The notes under the pieces were generated by a model. That model was not told the origin of the DNA, ran no database searches, and worked only from the letters and a program-made list of their open reading frames with translations. A DNA stretch of 64,000 bases from Kuenenia sp039794105 (GTDB taxonomy: Bacteria; Planctomycetota; Brocadiia; Brocadiales; Brocadiaceae). The stretch's first letter is position 1. Every line of letters starts with the position of its first letter. The stretch spans positions 1-64,000 of the forward strand of contig NZ_JBDIWA010000016.1 of assembly GCF_039794105.1 (NCBI RefSeq), written 5' to 3'. Below, in pieces: positions 34,771 through 43,620 of this stretch. The translations under genes and the position numbers were made by a program.

Positions 34771-35673
34771 ATGAATTTTGTACCGGAAAAGATAGATATA
34801 CTTATTCAACTTGCGATTCAGGAAGATATTGGATCGGGTGATATCACAACGGAAAGCATTTTCCCCTCGGATTTAATGGGGGAAGGGGAATTCCTCGCAA
34901 AGGAAGATGGGGTCATTGCAGGGTTGCCTGTCGTTGAACGCTTGTTTTCAAAAATTGACAAAAATATTCTTTTAAAAAAGGGTGTTTCGGAGGGGATGTT
35001 TGTCAAAAAAGGCAATGTTATAGCCTCCGTCAATGGCAATGTTCGTACGATACTTTCCGGAGAAAGGATTGCTTTAAACTTCCTTCAGCGGCTTTCCGGT
35101 ATTGCGACGCTTACCGCGCAATTTGTTGAAGAGGTGAAACCCCTGAAAGTGGCGGTTATGGATACAAGAAAAACAGCTCCCGGCTGGCGTTATTTGGAAA
35201 AATATGCCGTTGCTGCAGGGGGGGGAGTGAATCACAGAATGGGTCTTTATGATCAGGTGCTGGTAAAAGATAACCACCTTGATTTTATGAAAAAAGAGTT
35301 GTCGGCGGAGAAAATTGCCGGTATCAGTGTCATCGAAAAAACGGTCTCAATGCTAAGGACGAAAATAGGGAATCACGTTTTAATTGAAGTGGAGACTCGA
35401 ACGTTATCCGAGGTGGAAGATGCGATCAAAGCGAATGTTGACGTCATATTGCTTGACAACATGGATGCCGAAAAGATAAGGTCGGCTGTTTCGCTGGTCA
35501 AAAACGGGAAGTATGGTAAGGGAGCGTATCGTCCCCTTACGGAGGCATCAGGGAATATTACATTAGACAATGTGAAATCAATAGCACAGACAGGCGTTGA
35601 CCGGATTTCTATCGGGGCGCTTACTCACTCGGCAAAGGCGTTGGATATTTCGTTAAAAATCTCCCTGCAGTGA
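34771..35673 (+). CDS. nadC: nicotinate-nucleotide pyrophosphorylase (carboxylating)
   Basis: 300 residues from ATG 34771, the point where family similarity (IDILIQLAIQEDIGSGDITT) begins. LNFLQRLSGIATLT, DTRKTAPGWRYLEKYAVAAG, GGGVNHRMGLYDQVLVKDNH and DVILLDNMDAEKIR are diagnostic. It makes nicotinate mononucleotide from quinolinate and PRPP, following NadB and NadA. It converges on purD with a 20-base gap. Confidence 0.93.
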   Translation: MNFVPEKIDILIQLAIQEDIGSGDITTESIFPSDLMGEGEFLAKEDGVIAGLPVVERLFSKIDKNILLKKGVSEGMFVKKGNVIASVNGNVRTILSGERIALNFLQRLSGIATLTAQFVEEVKPLKVAVMDTRKTAPGWRYLEKYAVAAGGGVNHRMGLYDQVLVKDNHLDFMKKELSAEKIAGISVIEKTVSMLRTKIGNHVLIEVETRTLSEVEDAIKANVDVILLDNMDAEKIRSAVSLVKNGKYGKGAYRPLTEASGNITLDNVKSIAQTGVDRISIGALTHSAKALDISLKISLQ

Positions 35674-35693
35674 GCGGTGGTATTCTGTTATGG

Positions 35694-36959
35694 TTAAATT
35701 GTGTCGAGGCCAATATCTTTTCTGTAATAAACCCCTTCGAAAGACAAATGGTCAATTGCCTCGTAAACAATCGTCCTTGCCTCCTTCAAATCCTTTCCCG
35801 TGGCGGTTACCCCCAATACACGCCCCCCGTTCGTTACAATATTGCCGCGAACGTTAGCGGTGCCGGCGTGAAATACCTGTACGTTTTTTAATGCTTTCAC
35901 CGCTTGTAAGCCTGAAATAGGCAGCCCTTTCCTGTATTTGCCGGGATAGCCTTTTGACGTCAATACCACGCAGACGGAATGGCTGTCATACCACTCCGGT
36001 TCCGCTTTGTCCAATGTGTTGTTGCTTGCCGCCAGGAGAAGCGACGCCAGATCGCTCTTCATTCGTACCAGAAGCGCCTGTGTTTCCGGGTCTCCAAACC
36101 TTGCGTTAAACTCAAGCACTTTTGGCCCCGCATTGGTTAGCATTAGTCCTGCATAAATGATGCCACTGTAAGGGCGGTTTTCTCTCTTCATGGCATGGAT
36201 GATTGGCACTAATATGTTTTCCTCGATATAACGCTGCATCTCATTTGTAATGAGATGCGAGGGGGAATAGGCGCCCATACCCCCTGTGTTTGGGCCTTTA
36301 TTTCCCTCGTAAATTGCTTTATGATCTCTTGCGGAAGAAAGCGGGATAATTGTTTGTCCGTCAGTAATAGCAAGGATTGACACTTCTTCTCCATGTAAAC
36401 ATTCCTCAATCACCACCTTGTCTCCTGCGTTGCCAAATATCCTTTCCACCATTATCTCTTGTAAGTGTTCCTTCGCTTCTTCAAGCGTTTTGCATACAAA
36501 AACACCCTTTCCTTTGGCTAGCCCATCTGCCTTGATAACAATGGGAGCGAAACATTTCTCAAGATATTTTTCAGCCATTTTTATGTCTTCGAATACGCGA
36601 AAGTCGGCGGTGGGAATACTGTGTTTTCTCATAATGGTTTTTGCAAAGACCTTGCTTCCTTCGATAAGAGATGCCCTTTTGCCAGGTCCGAAAATATTCA
36701 GATTGCCATCCTTGAATGTATCGACAATGCCGGAAAGCAGCGGGTCTTCGGGGCCTACAACGGTCAGATCGATTTTTTGCCTGATAGCAAAATTGAACAG
36801 GCCTTCGATGTTATTGACGTCAATATCAACGCATTCGGCAACTTCCGCAATCCCGGGATTTCCCGGGGCGCAAAATATTTTCTTTACTTTCGGCGATTGC
36901 GCTATCTTCCAGGCAATAGCATGTTCTCTTCCGCCGCTTCCAATAATCAATATTTTCAT
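35694..36959 (-). CDS. purD: phosphoribosylamine-glycine ligase
   Basis: 421 residues from the ATG at 36959 with AAGGAA upstream; a frame 14 codons longer adds an unrelated leader. ILIIGSGGREHAIAWKIAQS at the N-terminus, VIKADGLAKGKGVFVC, GEEVSILAITDG, GPNTGGMGAYSPS and LEFNARFGDPETQ are ATP-grasp PurD motifs. It catalyses the second step of purine synthesis. Confidence 0.94.
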   Translation of the reverse strand: MKILIIGSGGREHAIAWKIAQSPKVKKIFCAPGNPGIAEVAECVDIDVNNIEGLFNFAIRQKIDLTVVGPEDPLLSGIVDTFKDGNLNIFGPGKRASLIEGSKVFAKTIMRKHSIPTADFRVFEDIKMAEKYLEKCFAPIVIKADGLAKGKGVFVCKTLEEAKEHLQEIMVERIFGNAGDKVVIEECLHGEEVSILAITDGQTIIPLSSARDHKAIYEGNKGPNTGGMGAYSPSHLITNEMQRYIEENILVPIIHAMKRENRPYSGIIYAGLMLTNAGPKVLEFNARFGDPETQALLVRMKSDLASLLLAASNNTLDKAEPEWYDSHSVCVVLTSKGYPGKYRKGLPISGLQAVKALKNVQVFHAGTANVRGNIVTNGGRVLGVTATGKDLKEARTIVYEAIDHLSFEGVYYRKDIGLDTI

Positions 36960-37084
36960 GTGTGTTGTTTCCTTCATTGTAGTTGGATGGTATTCATACA
37001 TTTAGTGACATTTAAGGTGCAAGGTTAACGCAGGTCGAGACATTCTATCAGAATAAAAGGAAAAATGGGAAAGTTTTTTTGCCC

Positions 37085-37112
37085 TTGACAGTTTTGCATT
37101 GACTGATATACT
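37085..37112 (+). promoter_or_regulatory. strong sigma-70 promoter of the initiator tRNA
   Basis: Perfect TTGACA at 37085 and TATACT at 37107 with 16 bases between. It lies about 63 bases before the tRNA, with an A/T-rich leader. Confidence 0.7.
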
Positions 37113-37175
37113 GAGTAACATAATTGCACACGAAAGATGTGCGGTTTGTTTTAAATATGTCATTTATTTTGGCAA

Positions 37176-37252
<77 letters not shown>

Positions 37253-37260
37253 ATAAACAA

Positions 37261-37294
37261 AAGGGATTGCGGTTTTTGCCGCAATCCCTTTTTT
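37261..37294 (+). terminator. intrinsic terminator after tRNA-fMet
   Basis: AAGGGATTGCGG pairs perfectly with CCGCAATCCCTT around a 6-base loop, followed by a T run. It closes the tRNA transcription unit 9 bases after the tRNA. Confidence 0.88.
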
Positions 37295-37328
37295 ATTTAT
37301 TGCACTATTTTTTCCAAGGGATAATTAC

Positions 37329-37601
37329 ATGCACTGGAAGATTATTATTACCACATTTATTACTATCTTTTTGGCGGAGCTTGGCGATAAAACACAAATT
37401 GCTTCTATACTTATGTCAAGTAAAACGGACAAGCCGTTGCTGGTATTTATTGGTACAATGCTTGCGTTTGCATTAGTGACAATACTTGGTGTTACCGTAG
37501 GAACGGTAATGGCCAGGATGCTGCCTCTGAATTACATCAAAACGGGGGCGGCTATTACATTTATTATAGTAGGGATTCTTATTTTATTTGGGAAACTATG
37601 A
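37329..37601 (+). CDS. single-unit Gdt1/UPF0016 family membrane transporter
   Basis: 90 residues, three hydrophobic helices. IFLAELGDKTQIASILMSS carries the family motif E-x-G-D-(K/R)-(T/S), which binds Ca/Mn ions. Family proteins usually have two such units of about 90 residues; a one-unit protein would work as a dimer or with a second half. The next gene lacks the motif, so homodimers are expected. Likely manganese or calcium export. Confidence 0.8.
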   Translation: MHWKIIITTFITIFLAELGDKTQIASILMSSKTDKPLLVFIGTMLAFALVTILGVTVGTVMARMLPLNYIKTGAAITFIIVGILILFGKL

Positions 37602-38051
37602 ATGGGAGAAAAATACGGCTTTTCCCTGGCGCAGCAAGTAGGTAAGACGGCAAATCTTGTTATTTTCCTTGGCATCTTAGCCGTAGTTTTGAGTATTGCC
37701 GCTTTAACCATGAGCGATAGCCTTGCCAGTAGAGGGTACGGAACTTTCTATGCTTTCACCGGACTGCTTATGGTCGGGCTTGGTTATGGGGTCCGATACC
37801 GTTATAAACATTGCTTAAATGCGGCGCTGATATTATTTGTAGCGCTTTCCTGTCACTTTCTTTACAGGTTTGTTGTTTATCACACGGCATATATTTTATT
37901 ACGATTATCGTTAAGTATGTGGGTTTCTTACCGCCTTTTTCAGGCACTTTCGCCAATGAAAATACTTATTGAAACGAATACATTTCCTGACAAAACCAAT
38001 CGATTTATTGGATTTTTATCGAGACAAAAGAAACATGACCATTCTGGATGA
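37602..38051 (+). CDS. uncharacterised membrane protein
   Basis: 149 residues starting right after the Gdt1 stop. Hydrophobic stretches at about 18-38, 44-62 and 70-118 suggest three or four membrane helices; the last 25 residues are charged. I do not recognise the family. It overlaps the trpC start by 17 bases. The later part may be chance open frame, since only the first 65 residues look well conserved in composition. Confidence 0.45.
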   Translation: MGEKYGFSLAQQVGKTANLVIFLGILAVVLSIAALTMSDSLASRGYGTFYAFTGLLMVGLGYGVRYRYKHCLNAALILFVALSCHFLYRFVVYHTAYILLRLSLSMWVSYRLFQALSPMKILIETNTFPDKTNRFIGFLSRQKKHDHSG

Positions 38052-38814
38052 GATTTATCAATATAAATTATCGGAAGTAGCGGAGAACAAGAAATGTGTT
38101 TCTGTGGAACAATTAAAAGAAACCATTCAGCGGAGAGTACATGCACAACCTTTTGGTAGTGCATTAAAAACAAGCGGGAAAATAAACATCATTGCTGAGG
38201 TAAAAAAGGCCTCGCCTTCCCAGGGGATCATCAGAAAAGATTTTCAGCCGGTAGCAATTGCCAAAATCTATGAATCAAACGGGGCGGCCGCGATATCTGT
38301 GTTGACTGACGTGAAATATTTCCAGGGGTCTCTGAAATATTTAACGGACATTAAAAATACCGTGCATTTGCCCATTTTGAGAAAGGATTTTATTGTTGAT
38401 TCGTATCAAATATATGAAGCGCGTTCCGCAGGCGCTGACGCAATACTCCTCATTGCCGCTCTCCTTTCAGAAGAGGAAATACAGTCCTTTTTAAATACTG
38501 CGGAAAATCTGGGAATGGATTGTCTTGTTGAAGCCCATTCTGCGGATGAATTAGAGAAGGTTTTGCGGACAAAAGCAACTATTATAGGCATTAATAATCG
38601 AGACCTTAAAACCTTTCGTACCGACCTGGAAATTACCTTTCAACTAAAAGCCATGATTCCCGAAGACAAAATTGTCGTGAGTGAGAGTGGTATTAAATCA
38701 CGATCAGACATACTAAAGTTGCAGGAACATGGCATCCACGCAGTTCTTATAGGGGAAACGCTGATGAAAAGCGATAATATCCCGTCAAAATTATGCGAAT
38801 TATTAGGTATGTAG
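38035..38814 (+). CDS. trpC: indole-3-glycerol-phosphate synthase
   Basis: 259 residues from the ATG at 38035 (MTILDEIYQYKLSEV); an upstream 22-codon extension is inside the previous gene. IIAEVKKASPSQGIIRKDF, AAISVLTDVKYFQGSL, PILRKDFIVDSYQIYEARSA, GINNRDLKTFRTDL and VVSESGIKSRSDI are conserved TrpC motifs with catalytic Lys and Glu. It closes the indole ring in tryptophan synthesis. No other trp gene is here. Confidence 0.93.
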   Translation: MTILDEIYQYKLSEVAENKKCVSVEQLKETIQRRVHAQPFGSALKTSGKINIIAEVKKASPSQGIIRKDFQPVAIAKIYESNGAAAISVLTDVKYFQGSLKYLTDIKNTVHLPILRKDFIVDSYQIYEARSAGADAILLIAALLSEEEIQSFLNTAENLGMDCLVEAHSADELEKVLRTKATIIGINNRDLKTFRTDLEITFQLKAMIPEDKIVVSESGIKSRSDILKLQEHGIHAVLIGETLMKSDNIPSKLCELLGM

Positions 38815-38819
38815 CTAGA

Positions 38820-39146
38820 TTATAACTGAGCGTCCAGCGCTGTTTTTAAATCATTTTTAGACTTTACCCCCACCATTTTATTTACTGCCTTTCCGTTCTT
38901 GAATAGTATAATTGTGGGGATTGCTGTAATGCCGAACTTTGCAGGGGTGCTGTTGTTTTCCTCTGTATTGAGTTTTCCTATCTTTGCCTTTCCACTATAT
39001 TCTTTTGCCAGTTCTTCAATAACAGAAGCGAGCTGTCTGCAAGGGCCGCACCAGGATGCCCAAAAATCAACCAATACCGGAATCGTTGCATTTGTTACTT
39101 CCGCATCAAAATTTGCGTCTGTTATTTCAACTAAATCTTCTGCCAT
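38820..39146 (-). CDS. trxA: thioredoxin
   Basis: 108 residues from the ATG at 39146 with AAAGGA upstream. PVLVDFWASWCGPCRQLASV holds the WCGPC redox site; FGITAIPTIILFKNG the cis-proline. It is downstream of a ferredoxin-thioredoxin reductase-type gene with only 36 bases between, so ferredoxin is its likely electron source. Confidence 0.95.
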   Translation of the reverse strand: MAEDLVEITDANFDAEVTNATIPVLVDFWASWCGPCRQLASVIEELAKEYSGKAKIGKLNTEENNSTPAKFGITAIPTIILFKNGKAVNKMVGVKSKNDLKTALDAQL

Positions 39147-39182
39147 AATCCATTTTCCTTTCAATTGATAAATTAATTTATT

Positions 39183-39473
39183 TTAATTACCACGCACAAA
39201 AAGATTACAGTGGCATTCACCGTCGCGTTCAATTTCTTCTTTGTGGTAAATGCAAGGGCATATGGTCTTTTTGTCTTTTTCAAAATCACCTGTAACGATG
39301 CGGCAAGGACAGTAGGCATGTCCGTATTTTGATTTGCGCATAACAAGCCCTTTGACGACTCTATCGACAATTTTTGTATCCGGGTTTAACTTGTAAGGGC
39401 TATTGGCGACATAGGCATTGAGCATTTTGCGAATATCCGCTTCTTCGTCTACCATTGAATCTTTATTATTCAT
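39183..39473 (-). CDS. ferredoxin-thioredoxin reductase catalytic-chain family protein
   Basis: 96 residues. YCPCRIVTG, TICPCIYHKEEI and ECHCNLFV supply the CPC/CPC/CHC cysteine set that holds the [4Fe-4S] cluster and the adjacent redox disulfide of FTR catalytic subunits. No variable (alpha) chain is found nearby. In this organism it would pass electrons from reduced ferredoxin to the thioredoxin encoded next. Confidence 0.88.
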   Translation of the reverse strand: MNNKDSMVDEEADIRKMLNAYVANSPYKLNPDTKIVDRVVKGLVMRKSKYGHAYCPCRIVTGDFEKDKKTICPCIYHKEEIERDGECHCNLFVRGN

Positions 39474-39558
39474 AGTTTAACCGTTTAAAAAAGGAAAAAA
39501 CTGAATATACCGTTTTCAAAAACACTGCGAGTCCTCACGCGAAAGAGAAATATATGTT

Positions 39559-39852
39559 TTAGTGGGAAGGTTCCGTATCATTCTTTTCGCGCGGGGTTCG
39601 TTTCAGTTCCCATACTGCTCCCGTTGGGTCAGGGCAGTGGACCAATAAAGTATTTTCGCTTGTCTGCCATGGCAACCTTGCGCCATATCGCAGTGATTGG
39701 GCATCCCTTGAAAGAACAGCGTATGCGCAATCACAAAGCCCTTTTGGTGTAAATCCCGTTAATGGAAATGAATCACCTTTCTTATAATAATCACAACTTC
39801 CCTTTTCTACTACCATTGCTACCACTTTGAAACTGGAACTTTTGCACTTCAC
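39559..39852 (-). CDS. TIGR04076-type uncharacterised protein
   Basis: 97 residues. FKVVAMVVEKGSCDYYKKGD, PKGLCDCAYAVLSRDAQSL, RYGARLPWQ and VHCPDPTGAVWELKR fit a small family found in anaerobes, with conserved cysteines. Function is unknown. It stands alone, 85 bases upstream of the FTR-type gene on the same strand. Confidence 0.65.
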   Translation of the reverse strand: MKCKSSSFKVVAMVVEKGSCDYYKKGDSFPLTGFTPKGLCDCAYAVLSRDAQSLRYGARLPWQTSENTLLVHCPDPTGAVWELKRTPREKNDTEPSH

Positions 39853-39958
39853 AATATGGACTCCAATAAATGTTAATGTGCCTCTTTTGTTTTATAATAA
39901 TCCATTATATTTTATGAAATAAACGTATTGCAAGAACAAAAAGCAAACTTGACATAGG

Positions 39959-39982
39959 GTAACACTTTGGTTTTTTTTAAAA
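39959..39982. repeat. GTAACACTTTGG end, single copy
   Basis: GTAACACTTTGGTTTTTTTT is a slightly changed end of the MITE-like family, without a partner nearby. Confidence 0.45.
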
Positions 39983-40015
39983 CCTCAGCAAAGTCAAATA
40001 TTAGGCGATTCCAGG

Positions 40016-40903
40016 TTAATATACTATTTGCTGAGTGTCTTTTTTATCGCATAAATTTTTTAAAAGGAGGTGTGTTTTATTGAAAAAATTTCTTTCGGCA
40101 GGATGTTGCTCCAGATATTTGTCCAGATGAATAAAGGCAAGTTCATACTCCTTTTTTGCAACGTAGTTGTCGACAAGCAGGATCATTGGACGATTATCAT
40201 CAGGGGTACACATCATTGCCTGTTCGCAAAATCTGATTGATGCGTCGGGTACCCCGTTAATATTGTGATTGCGGGCTTTGTACAGAAAAATCTCTCCAAC
40301 GAGTTCGATATCCTCCAAGGCCTTCTTTTTGGGATGATACCGGTCATTCTTTTTAACAATCCCATCGCTGTGTGTGTGTTCAAATAAATATTCATGAGTA
40401 TTATCGGAAACCATATTATAAATATGGCCTGGAACAAAAATATTTTTTACGTCAATGTCAAAATGCCGGCATAGAATGGTAAATCGTATTGCATAGGAAA
40501 GGCAATTCCCTACCTTTATATTGAGAGTATCCCTGAAATCATAGCAATCCCTGTATATTCCTTCGCACGCATGCTCTTTTAGCCAGGCAAAGATTATTTT
40601 GGCTTTTTCAACAGGATTATCAATGTTATTAACGTCGGTTTCTTTTGTAATTCGCGAGATAAGAAGGTCGATTTTTTTCTGATACGCCTGAATCTTTTTA
40701 TCACTATGTACGCCCGAAGCGATAAGGCATGCGCGGTCAAAGGGCATATTAAGAAGGTTGTCTTTAATATCCCTGAGAAGAGACATTTCGCACTCATTGT
40801 AGTCATATTGACTTGTGAGATACGTTTGCCGGGCTGGTTGGCAACCAGGGAAAATGAAGAGGTGTGTAAGACAAAAAAGGAGCGGTAATAAAGTTTTTTT
40901 CAT
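40016..40903 (-). CDS. exported transglutaminase-like protein, probable lipoprotein
   Basis: 295 residues. The N-terminus (LLPLLFCLTHLFIFPGCQ) looks like a lipoprotein signal with Cys21, though Pro at -2 is unusual. The middle has a transglutaminase/cysteine-protease-like set: Cys in KVGNCLSYAIRFTIL, His in VPGHIYNMV and a downstream EYLFEHT. The C-terminal part (about 220-280) resembles two TPR-like helical pairs. It follows the response-regulator gene by 3 bases and may be controlled or used with it. The substrate is unknown. Confidence 0.65.
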   Translation of the reverse strand: MKKTLLPLLFCLTHLFIFPGCQPARQTYLTSQYDYNECEMSLLRDIKDNLLNMPFDRACLIASGVHSDKKIQAYQKKIDLLISRITKETDVNNIDNPVEKAKIIFAWLKEHACEGIYRDCYDFRDTLNIKVGNCLSYAIRFTILCRHFDIDVKNIFVPGHIYNMVSDNTHEYLFEHTHSDGIVKKNDRYHPKKKALEDIELVGEIFLYKARNHNINGVPDASIRFCEQAMMCTPDDNRPMILLVDNYVAKKEYELAFIHLDKYLEQHPAERNFFNKTHLLLKNLCDKKDTQQIVY

Positions 40904-40906
40904 GTG

Positions 40907-41272
40907 TTATTCTATTTTTCTTTTAATAACCTCCATTAATCGTTCCTGGGTGAATGGTTTTTCCAGATATGATACATCAGGGTCGATCTCAAATATTGTT
41001 TTATTCGAGTGGGGAGAAAAACTGCTGGCAACAATAACAGGAATGTCTTTGTGCGGTGGACTGGATTTTAGTTGCTTAAGGAATTCATCGCCGGGCAATT
41101 TATCAAGCAATAAGTCGAGAATGATGAGATCCGGTTTCTCTGTTTCTATCATTTCCAATGCCTGTTTCCCGTCAAGGGCGTGAACGATGGTGTAATCAGT
41201 ATCTTCAAGCATCATTTCGTAAAAAAAGAAAAACTCCTGCTCGTCTTCAACGATAAGTATTTTTTTACTCAA
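40907..41272 (-). CDS. single-domain response regulator
   Basis: 121 residues, receiver domain only. KKILIVEDEQEFFFFYEMM has the acidic pair, PDLIILDLLLDKLPGDEF the phospho-acceptor Asp53, and YLEKPFTQERL Lys105. It is 33 bases downstream of a sensor kinase and is its probable partner. With no output domain it must act by protein contact. Confidence 0.9.
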   Translation of the reverse strand: MSKKILIVEDEQEFFFFYEMMLEDTDYTIVHALDGKQALEMIETEKPDLIILDLLLDKLPGDEFLKQLKSSPPHKDIPVIVASSFSPHSNKTIFEIDPDVSYLEKPFTQERLMEVIKRKIE

Positions 41273-41305
41273 GTATCGCTCCTTTTTAATGAAATAATGC
41301 CTTGT

Positions 41306-43381
41306 TTAAGAATTTTCGGATGGCGCCACCGGTAGTGTAAATTTGAAAGAAGTTCCTTTTCCAATGCCTTTGCAATCAACCCAAATCCTTCCTTTGTGTG
41401 CTTCAACAATATTTTTGCATAGTGCAAGTCCCACTCCGGAACCATACATAGTGGGATGTTCCTGGAAAAATCTTTCAAACAGTTTAGAATATTCTTCTTT
41501 GGGAAGCCCAATACCCATTCCGGTGTCTTCAACGGATATTTCCAGATAAGAATCTTTGCATTTCCCATAAATATTGATACTGCCGCTCTCCGTATATTTT
41601 ATTGCATTATCGATCAGATTAATAAGCACACGCGAAATCTCATTTTTGTCGCCAATGGTCACGGGTAAATTTCCTGAAGAATGGTATGTTAATGTCAACC
41701 CCTTTTTTTCCGCCAGAAGCTTCATATCCATAACAGTTTGGTGGATAATTTCATCCATTTGTATGGGTTCTTTTTTAAAGACGAAGCGACCCGATTCAAG
41801 GACGGATAAGTCGAGTATGCTTTCAATCGTTTTCCTTAACCGTTGCAAACTGCTGCTGATAATGTGTTCGAATCTTTCTTTTTTTGAACGGTCGAGAGGG
41901 TCTTTTTTAATCTCTTTCGTCCATAAATCGATGGCCATTTGTACTTGTGCAACAGGAGATTTTAATTCATGAGACACGTCCCGAATCATTTTGTCCTTCA
42001 TTTGATCGAGGGTGAGTAATTCTTTGTATGCTTTTTCCAGATCATGGCTTTGTTTTTCAAGTTCTTTGTTTATTTGTGTCAGGTCCTTTGTGCGCTCTTC
42101 TATAATTTTCTCCAGATTAGAAGTGTATTCTTCCAGTGCGTGTGTTTTTTCTTCGACAAAGTCTGCCATTTTGTTGAAGGATTTTGATAATTCACCTATC
42201 TCGTCTTTTGCGGAGATGTTAACGCGTTTGCTGAAGTCGCCTTCGGAGATGCTTTTTGTCACATCGGTAAGATATACAATAGGCTCTGAGATTTTTTTCC
42301 CGAAGACGAATGCAAAAGATACAACGGCCAACGTGAGTAAAAACAAAATCGAGAAGGTTATTTTATGTAATTTTTTGACAGACCCATACCATTCATCTTT
42401 GTCGATTTCCGCAATAATTCCCCATTCCAGTTCTGGCAACCATTGCCAGAACCCCAGAACGGTTTTTCCCCGGTAATCAATATAGCCATTTGCATCATAT
42501 CCGGAACCGCCTTTTAAACATTCCGCAACGCCTTTTGTAAAATTGCCGGTAAAGGGGTCGATTAATTTTAATTCAAGGGTTGTTCTTTGTTTTACCAGGC
42601 CGAAATCTTTGAGAGAGCTTAAAAATTTTGATTCGGAGATCATATACCCTTCTTTGTTAATGAGATATGTCTCTCCTGTTTTTCCAAGGCGAACACTTCT
42701 CATGAGTTTATTGATTTCCATGACATCGATTCGCAGACACACGACGCCGATAATCTTACGTTCATATATTACCGGGGTGGTAATAAACAGCGTTGGCATG
42801 CCTTGCTCCAAACTACCGTATTCGTTTATGATGGGAATTACAGAGGGAACTATTGGTGATACATAGGTAGTACCTATTATTGCCTGTTTAAAGAATTCAA
42901 AGCCGGACACATTGGTAATAACTTTCCCGGTTGAAGTGGTAATCTTTAAATCTCCGTTTCTGTCACAAATAAAGATTTCTTTATAACGGTAAGTGTCTCT
43001 CGTGTATTTTAAATGGTGTAGCAGCCGGTAAAAATTTTCGCTGCCTTCCGATTTATAGATTACGCCGGGGACGTTAGGATTTTCGGCAATCAACCAGATG
43101 TCCGCCTTTCGTTCTTCAATCCATTTTTCTATAAATTCCGACTGCTTATGGCCGATACTGTCGAGGTTTTGAATTAAAGCATCACGCAAGGCATGTTCTT
43201 CCTTTGGATAAATATATACTATCGTAATAAAGATGGGAAAGGTGGAAAGAAGGATGGAAGAGAAAATAATTTTTTGCTTTATGGAAGTAAAAGAAAAAAA
43301 ATGAAAGTTATGAGCTATTGCGGAGCAGTAGTTTTTCAGGTGCGAATAATGTTTCAATAACTGTTGCAGTAAGCTATCCAT
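41306..43381 (-). CDS. membrane sensor histidine kinase (dCACHE-HAMP-HisKA-HATPase)
   Basis: 691 residues. TM1 about 36-58, periplasmic dCACHE-like sensor 60-335 (RLGKTGETYLINKEGYMISE), TM2 340-362, HAMP 363-415, coiled coil 415-460, HisKA with phosphorylatable His471 in MIRDVSHELKSPVAQVQMAI, then HATPase with N-box NLIDNAIKYTESG, DTGMGIG and GSGVGLALCKNIVEAHKG. dCACHE domains sense small ligands such as amino or organic acids. The response-regulator gene follows. Confidence 0.92.
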   Translation of the reverse strand: MDSLLQQLLKHYSHLKNYCSAIAHNFHFFSFTSIKQKIIFSSILLSTFPIFITIVYIYPKEEHALRDALIQNLDSIGHKQSEFIEKWIEERKADIWLIAENPNVPGVIYKSEGSENFYRLLHHLKYTRDTYRYKEIFICDRNGDLKITTSTGKVITNVSGFEFFKQAIIGTTYVSPIVPSVIPIINEYGSLEQGMPTLFITTPVIYERKIIGVVCLRIDVMEINKLMRSVRLGKTGETYLINKEGYMISESKFLSSLKDFGLVKQRTTLELKLIDPFTGNFTKGVAECLKGGSGYDANGYIDYRGKTVLGFWQWLPELEWGIIAEIDKDEWYGSVKKLHKITFSILFLLTLAVVSFAFVFGKKISEPIVYLTDVTKSISEGDFSKRVNISAKDEIGELSKSFNKMADFVEEKTHALEEYTSNLEKIIEERTKDLTQINKELEKQSHDLEKAYKELLTLDQMKDKMIRDVSHELKSPVAQVQMAIDLWTKEIKKDPLDRSKKERFEHIISSSLQRLRKTIESILDLSVLESGRFVFKKEPIQMDEIIHQTVMDMKLLAEKKGLTLTYHSSGNLPVTIGDKNEISRVLINLIDNAIKYTESGSINIYGKCKDSYLEISVEDTGMGIGLPKEEYSKLFERFFQEHPTMYGSGVGLALCKNIVEAHKGRIWVDCKGIGKGTSFKFTLPVAPSENS

Positions 43382-43426
43382 ACGCCACGCGCTAAAATAA
43401 GGCTAAAATGTCATGTTTGTAAAACG

Positions 43427-43578
43427 GTAACACTTTAGTTTTTTATAAAATTCCAATAATAGCGATGTTTGCCGCACAGTGCAGGGGAGAAGCATTTGCC
43501 ATAAATTGGCATAAATACGTTCATAACCAAACTGGCAAAACGATTCGTCCCTTCTTTTCCAAAAAACTAAAGTGTTGC
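43427..43578. mobile_element. 152-bp MITE-like element, ends GTAACACTTTAGTTTTTT
   Basis: GTAACACTTTAGTTTTTT faces AAAAAACTAAAGTGTTGC. The interior (aggggagaagcatttgcc ... ggcaaaacgattcgtccc) is a decayed version of the palindrome inside 24150-24335, so both elements share origin. It fills most of the gap between the kinase and radical SAM genes. Confidence 0.65.
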
Positions 43579-43620
43579 GTAAAACGTAATTTGAGTCCGA
43601 AATTATTTAGAAATTGTTTT

